A stretch of DNA of 64,000 nt. Origin: Rhodocyclaceae bacterium (GTDB lineage Bacteria > Pseudomonadota > Gammaproteobacteria > Burkholderiales > Rhodocyclaceae). Under the pieces are notes generated by a model, which worked only from the letters and a program-made list of their open reading frames with translations, did not search any database and had not been told where the DNA came from. Positions 58,847-64,000 of this stretch are shown in pieces. Positions within the stretch are counted from its first letter, which is position 1; each line of letters begins with the position of its first letter. The stretch covers positions 1 to 64,000 of the forward strand of contig JAEUNH010000242.1 of assembly GCA_016791205.1 (NCBI GenBank). Direction: 5' to 3'. The position numbers and the translations under genes are program-made.

Positions 58847-59302
58847 ATGGTTGCACCTCACCCCACCAGCCTTCCCTGCTCCGCCGCCGGCGGAACGATC
58901 CTGGCGTTCGATTTCGGCCTGAAGCGCATCGGCGTTGCCGTCGGAGAATCCTTGATCGGCCATGCCAACCCCTTGACGACGATTCGGGCCGAGACCAACG
59001 CGGCCCGGTTTGCCGCCATTGCCGGCCTGATCCGGGAATGGCAGCCCAGCCGACTGGTGGTCGGTTTGCCGCTGACCCTGGATGGGTCGGAGCATGCCAT
59101 GAGCGTTCGCTGCCGCCGCTTTGTCAACCAACTGCAAGGTCGCTTCGGCCTGCCGGTTACCCTGATCGACGAGCGTCTGACCTCTGCCGCCGCCGATGAG
59201 CGGATGCGGCAGGCCGGTGTCGGCTGGCAGGCGCGTCGTGAGAAAATCGACGCCGAGGCCGCGCAACTGATTCTCCAGGATTATTTCGATGGTCATGCCT
59301 GA
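58847..59302 (+). CDS. ruvX: Holliday junction resolvase-like RuvX (YqgF)
   Basis: A 151-residue RNase H-fold protein. [17 protein letters not shown] carries the first acidic residue, [14 protein letters not shown] is conserved, and [20 protein letters not shown] and [15 protein letters not shown] complete the fold. It acts in 16S rRNA 5' processing in E. coli; a DNA resolvase role is also discussed. The ATG at 58847 is chosen because TAGAAT (58831-58836) is just upstream. In-frame ATGs at 58796 and 58808 would add up to 17 residues. Overlaps pyrR by 14 nt. Confidence 0.93.
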   Translation: MVAPHPTSLPCSAAGGTILAFDFGLKRIGVAVGESLIGHANPLTTIRAETNAARFAAIAGLIREWQPSRLVVGLPLTLDGSEHAMSVRCRRFVNQLQGRFGLPVTLIDERLTSAAADERMRQAGVGWQARREKIDAEAAQLILQDYFDGHA

Positions 59303-59783
59303 CGCCGAAAGGCTTTGCCTGGCGCTGGCGGAGCACCTCCGCACTGGCCTGCATCCCGACACGGCCCTGGTCGGCATTCACACCGGCGGGGTTTGGGTGG
59401 CCGAGCGCCTGCACGCCGCCCTGGGCCTGAAGACTCCGCTGGGCACCCTCGATGTGGCTTTCTATCGCGATGATTTCAGCCGTAGCGGCTTGCATGCCCA
59501 ACTGAAGCCGTCCGACATCCCGTTCGATGTCGAGGACCGGCCGATCGTCATCGTCGATGACGTGCTCTACACCGGGCGCACCATTCGGGCGGCCATGAAC
59601 GAGATTTTCGATTACGGCAGGCCGGCTCGAATCGATCTCGCGGTGCTGATTGACCGTGGCGGCCGGGAGCTGCCGGTTTGCCCGCGTTGGGTTGCCCATG
59701 CGCTGACCCTCGATCCGGACAAGAACCTGCAGCTGGAGCGCAGCGACGCAGGCGTCCTTTCGCTGAGGTTGATCGATGCGTAA
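59289..59783 (+). CDS. pyrR: PyrR-like uracil phosphoribosyltransferase/regulator
   Basis: A 164-residue phosphoribosyltransferase. The PRPP loop is [18 protein letters not shown]. It has the PyrR family profile ([14 protein letters not shown]). In Bacilli PyrR attenuates pyr mRNA; in proteobacteria it is usually only the enzyme. I saw no PyrR-binding leader here. Overlaps ruvX and pyrB. Confidence 0.93.
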   Translation: MVMPDAERLCLALAEHLRTGLHPDTALVGIHTGGVWVAERLHAALGLKTPLGTLDVAFYRDDFSRSGLHAQLKPSDIPFDVEDRPIVIVDDVLYTGRTIRAAMNEIFDYGRPARIDLAVLIDRGGRELPVCPRWVAHALTLDPDKNLQLERSDAGVLSLRLIDA

Positions 59784-60735
59784 TCCGCAACTCAACAGTC
59801 ACGGCGAACTGCAGCACCTGCTGACCATCGACGGCTTGCCGCGCGAGATACTTGCGGCGATCCTCGACACGGCCGCGCCCTTTACCGAGGTGGCGGAACG
59901 GGAGGTGAAGAAACTGCCGCTGCTGCGCGGCAAGAGCGTCTTCAACCTGTTCTTCGAGAACTCGACGCGGACCCGCACCACTTTCGAGATCGCCGCCAAG
60001 CGCCTCTCGGCAGACGTCATCAATCTCAACATAAGCACCTCCTCGACCGCCAAGGGCGAGACCCTGCTCGACACGGTGGACAACCTCTGCGCCATGCAGG
60101 CGGACATGTTCGTGGTTCGCCATGCCGCCAGCGGCGCGCCCTTCCTCATCGCCCAGCACCTGGCGGCGATGGGGCTCGAACACATCCATGTGATCAACGC
60201 CGGCGACGGGCGGCATGCCCACCCGACGCAGGGCTTGCTCGACATGTACACCATCCGCCACTACAAGAAGGACTTCACCGGACTGACGGTGGCAATCATC
60301 GGGGACCTGCTGCACTCGCGTGTGGCGCGCTCGCAGATCCACGCCCTGACCGCCCTGGGCGTGCCGGAGCTGCGGGTCATCGGCCCGAAAACCCTGATCC
60401 CGACCGATGTGGCCCAGTTGGGCGTACGCGTCTTTCACGACATGCGCGCCGGCCTCAAGGATGTCGATGTGGTGATGATGCTGCGGCTGCAGAATGAGCG
60501 CATGCAGGGCGCGCTGCTGCCCAGTCCGCAGGAATTCTTCAAATACTATGGGCTGACGGCGGACAAGCTGGAATGCGCCCGGCCCGACGCCATCGTCATG
60601 CACCCCGGCCCGATGAACCGGGGCGTCGAGATCGATTCGGCTGTCGCCGACGGGCCGCATGCGGTGATCCTGCCCCAGGTGACCTTCGGCATTGCCGTGC
60701 GCATGGCGGTCATGAGCATGCTGGCGGGGAACTGA
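59776..60735 (+). CDS. pyrB: Aspartate carbamoyltransferase catalytic chain
   Basis: A 319-residue PyrB. The carbamoyl-phosphate loop is [13 protein letters not shown] and the aspartate-binding [12 protein letters not shown] is present. It catalyses the first committed step of pyrimidine synthesis. In pseudomonads it forms a dodecamer with the adjacent inactive dihydroorotase PyrC', which here follows after 4 nt. Confidence 0.96.
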   Translation: MRNPQLNSHGELQHLLTIDGLPREILAAILDTAAPFTEVAEREVKKLPLLRGKSVFNLFFENSTRTRTTFEIAAKRLSADVINLNISTSSTAKGETLLDTVDNLCAMQADMFVVRHAASGAPFLIAQHLAAMGLEHIHVINAGDGRHAHPTQGLLDMYTIRHYKKDFTGLTVAIIGDLLHSRVARSQIHALTALGVPELRVIGPKTLIPTDVAQLGVRVFHDMRAGLKDVDVVMMLRLQNERMQGALLPSPQEFFKYYGLTADKLECARPDAIVMHPGPMNRGVEIDSAVADGPHAVILPQVTFGIAVRMAVMSMLAGN

Positions 60736-60739
60736 ACGC

Positions 60740-62020
60740 ATGAAAATCCACATCAAGAACGGTCGCCTGATCGACCCCGCCGCCGGCATCGATGCGCAGA
60801 AGGACCTGTTTCTCGCCGCCGGCAAGGTGGCGGGCATCGGCACGGCGCCGGACGGATTTGCCGCCAATCGCATCATCGATGCGAGCGGCCTGGTGGTCTG
60901 CCCCGGCCTGATCGATCTCGCCGCCCGGCTGCGCGAGCCCGGCTTCGAATATCGCGCCACTCTGGAATCGGAAATGGCCGCCGCGGTAGCTGGCGGCGTC
61001 ACCAGCCTTGCCTGTCCGCCCGATACCGACCCGCCGCTGGATGAGCCGGGCCTGGTCGAAATGCTCAAGCATCGCGCCCGCCACCCGAACTTTGCCCACG
61101 TCTATCCCGTCGGCGCGCTGACCGTAGGTCTGGCAGGAGAGCGGCTGACCGAAATGGCGGAATTGCACGAGGCGGGCTGCGTCGCCTTCGGTCAGGCCCA
61201 TCTCCCAGTGACCGACACCCGGGTGCTGATGCGCGCCATGCAGTATGCGGCCACCTTCGATTTCCCCGTCTGGCTCCAGGCGCAGGACCCGTTCCTCGGC
61301 CAGGACGGCGTGGCGCACGATGGGGAAGTGGCGACGCGGCTGGGCCTGGCCGGCATACCGGTCAGTGCCGAAACCATCGCCCTCTCCACCATCTTGCAGT
61401 TGGCACGCGATACCGGAGTGCGGATTCATGTCACCCGGATTTCCAGCGCAGCGGCGCTCGATATGATCGTCGCCGCCCGCGCCAGCGGGATCGGAGTCAG
61501 CTGCGATGTTTCGGTCAATCACCTTCACCTATCCGATGCCGACATCGGCTATTTCGACCCGCATGCCAACCTGGTGCCGCCGCTTCGTAGCGGGCCGGAC
61601 CGTGACGCCTTGCGGCGCGGACTGGCGGAGGGCACGGTGAACGCCCTCTGCTCCGACCATACCCCTGTGGACGATGACGCCAAGCAGCTGCCCTTCGCCG
61701 AAGCCGAAGCGGGGGCCACCGGCCTGGAGCTGCTGCTGCCCCTAACTCTGAAGTGGGCCGCGGAGATGCAACTGCCGCTGGCCAGGGCCCTGGCGCGGAT
61801 AACCTCCGACGCGGCGCGGATCCTCGGCCTTGCAGCCGGCGTCCTGGCGCCGGGAGCGGCGGCGGATGTCTGCATATTCGACCCGCGCGGCAGCCTCAAG
61901 GTGACGCGCGAATCCCTGCGAAGCCAGGGAAAGAACACGCCCTTCCTCGGCCGGGAATTGCCGGGCCGCGTACGCTACACGCTTCTCGACGGGCATGTTG
62001 CCTACGAGAACGGGCGCTAA
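60740..62020 (+). CDS. Dihydroorotase-like subunit PyrC' (catalytically inactive)
   Basis: A 426-residue amidohydrolase-fold protein. The place where active dihydroorotases have the metal-binding HxH reads [16 protein letters not shown], so both histidines are missing. The bridging-lysine region is altered as well. Some distal motifs remain ([12 protein letters not shown]). This pattern matches the PyrC' of Pseudomonas, a structural partner needed for PyrB assembly. A real dihydroorotase must be elsewhere. The gene is commonly called pyrC' or pyrX. Confidence 0.9.
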   Translation: MKIHIKNGRLIDPAAGIDAQKDLFLAAGKVAGIGTAPDGFAANRIIDASGLVVCPGLIDLAARLREPGFEYRATLESEMAAAVAGGVTSLACPPDTDPPLDEPGLVEMLKHRARHPNFAHVYPVGALTVGLAGERLTEMAELHEAGCVAFGQAHLPVTDTRVLMRAMQYAATFDFPVWLQAQDPFLGQDGVAHDGEVATRLGLAGIPVSAETIALSTILQLARDTGVRIHVTRISSAAALDMIVAARASGIGVSCDVSVNHLHLSDADIGYFDPHANLVPPLRSGPDRDALRRGLAEGTVNALCSDHTPVDDDAKQLPFAEAEAGATGLELLLPLTLKWAAEMQLPLARALARITSDAARILGLAAGVLAPGAAADVCIFDPRGSLKVTRESLRSQGKNTPFLGRELPGRVRYTLLDGHVAYENGR

Positions 62021-62319
62021 TCGACGTTCGAGAAGGCCCGCACGACCGCCTCGGCCGCAACGCCGCTCAATCGCAGTCTTTTCCGTCGCGCGCCGACCCC
62101 GCTGACCAGCTCGACGCTGGCCCGCGCTATCCCCAGTTTCCCGCTGACGTACCCGAGCAGGCAGTCGTTGGCCTTGCCATCGACCGGCGGTGCGGCGAGG
62201 CGGATCTTGAGGGCGTCCCCATAGGTGCCGGCGATGCCGGTTTTGCTGGCGCCCGGCTGCACGTGCAACTGGAGCAGCAGCTGACCCGACGCGTTCCGCT
62301 GCAGCCAGACCGGGTTCAT
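62017..62319 (-). CDS. DUF167 family protein YggU
   Basis: A 100-residue DUF167 protein: LQLHVQPGASKTGIAG, then LKIRLAAPPVDGKANDCLLGYVS and KRLRLSG. Function unknown. The start at 62319 overlaps the yggT stop (ATGA). Convergent with pyrC' with a 4-nt overlap. Confidence 0.92.
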   Translation of the reverse strand: MNPVWLQRNASGQLLLQLHVQPGASKTGIAGTYGDALKIRLAAPPVDGKANDCLLGYVSGKLGIARASVELVSGVGARRKRLRLSGVAAEAVVRAFSNVD

Positions 62320-62891
62320 GCGATGAATGGAATCAGCAGGACGCGCAGCCATCCCAGCAGCATCAGGAAGATCTGCAGGGCCAGCAGCAGGACCAGCGGC
62401 GACAGGTCCACATTGGCGATGGGCGGAAGCACCCGCTGGATGGGTTTCAGGAAGGGTCGTGACAGGTTGTTGAAGAAAGGCGCCAGCGGGGCATGGGGAT
62501 TGACCCAGGACAGGACCGCGGCGATCAGGACGGCGCCGATCAGCAGATAAGCGGAAAAGCGCACCAGCTCGACGGCGGCGATGGCCAGCACGACCGTTGC
62601 GGCGATGCCGGCATGGGTGCCGAAGGAGAAATGCTTCAACCAGAAGGCGATGGCCAGGTAGCCTCCGTGCAGGGCCAGCGCGGCGAGCAGGCTGGGCAGG
62701 TCGAGCCCGAACACGCCGGGAATGAAGCGCCGCGCCGGTTGCACGATCCAGTCGGTGGTTGCGACGACGAAGCGGCCGAGCTGGTTGCGGAAGGAGACGC
62801 GCAGCCACTGCATGTAGAAGCGCATCAGCAGCAGGATGACGAAGAAGCCGCTCACCGCCTCGAGGATCAGCAGCAGGAGATTGGTCAGCAC
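62316..62891 (-). CDS. YggT family membrane protein
   Basis: A 191-residue inner-membrane protein with two YggT repeats; each has a pattern like MRFYMQWLRVSFRNQLGRFV and SWVNPHAPLAPFFNNLSRPFLKPIQRVLPP. About four membrane segments. It is linked to osmotic stress in E. coli, but its activity is not defined. Separated from proC by 3 nt. Confidence 0.92.
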   Translation of the reverse strand: MLTNLLLLILEAVSGFFVILLLMRFYMQWLRVSFRNQLGRFVVATTDWIVQPARRFIPGVFGLDLPSLLAALALHGGYLAIAFWLKHFSFGTHAGIAATVVLAIAAVELVRFSAYLLIGAVLIAAVLSWVNPHAPLAPFFNNLSRPFLKPIQRVLPPIANVDLSPLVLLLALQIFLMLLGWLRVLLIPFIA

Positions 62892-62894
62892 GGT

Positions 62895-63707
62895 TCAGTC
62901 CTTCCCCAGCATCTCGCCCAGTTCGCGGCCGCGCGCCTCGGCGGCCCTGATGGCGCGGACGAAGGCGGCCTTGACGCGGTCGGCGTCCAATGAATTAAGG
63001 GCGGCCTCGGTGGTACCCCCTTTCGAAGTGACGCGTTGCCGCAACACTGACACATCTTCTTCGCTGGCGGCGGCGAGCGCGGCGGCGCCGACCACGGTTT
63101 CGATCGCCAGCTGACGGGCCTGTCCCTCGTCGAAGCCGAGCTCGCGTGCCGCATCGCGCAGCGCCTCGATGAAATAGAAGGCATAGGCAGGGCCGCTACC
63201 GGAAACGGCGGTGACCGCATCCATCAGCGCCTCATCGGCGACCCACAGCGTCTTGCCCACCGCGCCGAGGATTCGTTCGGCCTGTCGGCGCCCTGCATCA
63301 TCGACGCTGGGATCGGCATACAGGCCGGTGATGCCGGCGCCGATCAACGCCGGCGTGTTGGGCATGCAGCGCACCAGCCTGCGGTGCCCGCCCAGCCAGC
63401 GCGAGATGTCGGCCAGTCGCGTTCCGGCGGCGATGCTGACGACCAGCTGGCCGGCCATTCGGCCTGCCAGCGGGGAGAGGGCCTCGCGCATCTGCTGGGG
63501 CTTGACCGCCAGCACCAGCGCATCGCAGGCGAGACTGGCGGCATCGGTTCGCTCGGAACAGGCGACGCCATAGTCAGAAGCGAGGCGGCTGCGGTTTTCG
63601 GCCAGCGGCTCGACGACGCGGAGCCCGGCCGGGTCGAATTCCTGTCCGATCAGTCCGCCGATCAGCGCGTAGGCCATGTTGCCGCCGCCCAGAAATGTGA
63701 TCTTCAT
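62895..63707 (-). CDS. proC: Pyrroline-5-carboxylate reductase
   Basis: A 270-residue ProC. NAD(P) motif FLGGGNMAYALIGGL at the start, VKPQQM, CMPNTPA, and the C-terminal signature VSGSGPAYAFYFIEAL and TSKGGTTEAAL. It makes proline from pyrroline-5-carboxylate. Overlaps the yggS stop by 4 nt, so yggS-proC-yggT-yggU form one unit. Confidence 0.97.
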   Translation of the reverse strand: MKITFLGGGNMAYALIGGLIGQEFDPAGLRVVEPLAENRSRLASDYGVACSERTDAASLACDALVLAVKPQQMREALSPLAGRMAGQLVVSIAAGTRLADISRWLGGHRRLVRCMPNTPALIGAGITGLYADPSVDDAGRRQAERILGAVGKTLWVADEALMDAVTAVSGSGPAYAFYFIEALRDAARELGFDEGQARQLAIETVVGAAALAAASEEDVSVLRQRVTSKGGTTEAALNSLDADRVKAAFVRAIRAAEARGRELGEMLGKD

Positions 63708-64000
63708 GCCCTGGCTCTTTCTCCGAATATTGCCGTGCCCACCCGCACGATCGTCGCCCCTTCGAGGATGGCCTCCTCCAGGTCGTGCGACATGCCCATC
63801 GACAGCGTGTCGAGGGCCAGTCCTCCGGCGTTGAGCCTGTCGCGCAGTTGCCGCAGCATCGCGAACCGGCGTCGTACCAGGCTGGCATCCTCGCTTGGTT
63901 CAGGTATGGTCATCAGGCCGCGCAATCGCAGGTTTGGCAAGGCCGCTACGGCGTGCGCCAGCGAGGCAGCTTCCTCCGGGCTGACGCCGCTCTTGCTGGA
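63704..64000 (-). CDS. PLP homeostasis protein YggS, partial at window edge
   Basis: The C-terminal 98 residues of a YggS/PLPBP protein: SKSGVSPEEAASLAHAV, LRGLMTIPEPSED, LDTLSMGMSHDLEEAILEGAT and VRVGTAIFGER. The 5' end lies beyond position 64000. The phosphate-binding SMGMS motif is intact. It keeps free pyridoxal-phosphate at safe levels. In the Pseudomonas arrangement pilT and pilU follow, so these may lie just right of the window. Confidence 0.95.
   Translation of the reverse strand, partial: SSKSGVSPEEAASLAHAVAALPNLRLRGLMTIPEPSEDASLVRRRFAMLRQLRDRLNAGGLALDTLSMGMSHDLEEAILEGATIVRVGTAIFGERARA

Noticed and set aside
59280..59800. PyrR-controlled attenuator in the pyr leader
   Set aside because: ruvX, pyrR and pyrB overlap with no leader space and no terminator/antiterminator pair was visible.

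Overview
The window is high-GC chromosomal DNA of a betaproteobacterium, probably of the Rhodocyclales or a close relative. Support comes from betaproteobacterial gene neighbourhoods (trkH-trkA-ntrX-ntrY-DUF4390-rsmB, thiD-thiE-hemL, rubredoxin-pilGHIJ-chpA-yqgE-ruvX-pyrRBC'), a PEP-CTERM protein, and dense coding with many 4-nt stop/start overlaps. The placement is inferred from gene content; no rRNA or other phylogenetic marker was available.

Layout. (1) 1-2042 is the distal end of an integron gene-cassette array. attC sites separate four cassettes: a ClpX-type zinc-finger protein, a ParD/ParE-like toxin-antitoxin pair, an orphan BrnA-like antitoxin and a DUF2846 lipoprotein. In the first two complete cassettes the attC R'' box is the exact reverse complement of the core site at the cassette's own 5' end, as expected for units that circularise. 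The integrase and attI must lie left of the window. (2) 2211-7645 holds comM (natural transformation), a PEP-CTERM surface protein, an MFS/thioredoxin-like/rhodanese operon and a BamE-like lipoprotein. (3) 7620-11421 is metH behind a promoter, a SAM-II-type aptamer and an intrinsic terminator. (4) 11508-16586 carries a DUF433/DUF5615 toxin-antitoxin locus with a frameshifted toxin, DUF1840, a carbonic anhydrase-MOSC-MFS operon and a secreted amidase. (5) 16594-32732 is entirely on the minus strand: a LuxR regulator, a low-complexity secreted protein, priA, an AT-rich gap with DnaA-box-like sites, hemE, trkH-trkA, ntrX-ntrY, DUF4390, rsmB, a second LuxR regulator, a small unknown and mscL. (6) 32846-45408 is mostly plus strand: an AsmA-like protein, a sirtuin (minus), uppP, an AAA ATPase, a YqiA-like hydrolase, a methyltransferase, an RNase II-family nuclease, tonB-aroE-mtgA and mgtE. 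(7) 45358-48771 (minus) is a GNAT protein and thiD-thiE-hemL. (8) 48838-58188 is rubredoxin and the pilGHIJ-chpA chemosensory system for type IV pili. (9) 58237-62020 is yqgE-ruvX-pyrR-pyrB-pyrC'. (10) 62017-64000 (minus) is yggS-proC-yggT-yggU, with yggS cut by the window end.

How the parts connect. ComM and the Pil-Chp system both bear on DNA uptake by type IV pili, a plausible source of new cassettes in an integron-bearing chromosome. The most unusual items are the cassette array, the riboswitch-terminator before metH, a NtrX-family regulator whose AAA+ domain has lost its ATPase motifs, a glycine/serine/glutamine-rich exported protein, and a set of genes whose -10 elements sit so close to the start codon that leaderless transcripts are likely. 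No tRNA, rRNA, CRISPR array or insertion sequence was recognised. The only stretch over 300 bases without a gene is 21050-21453.
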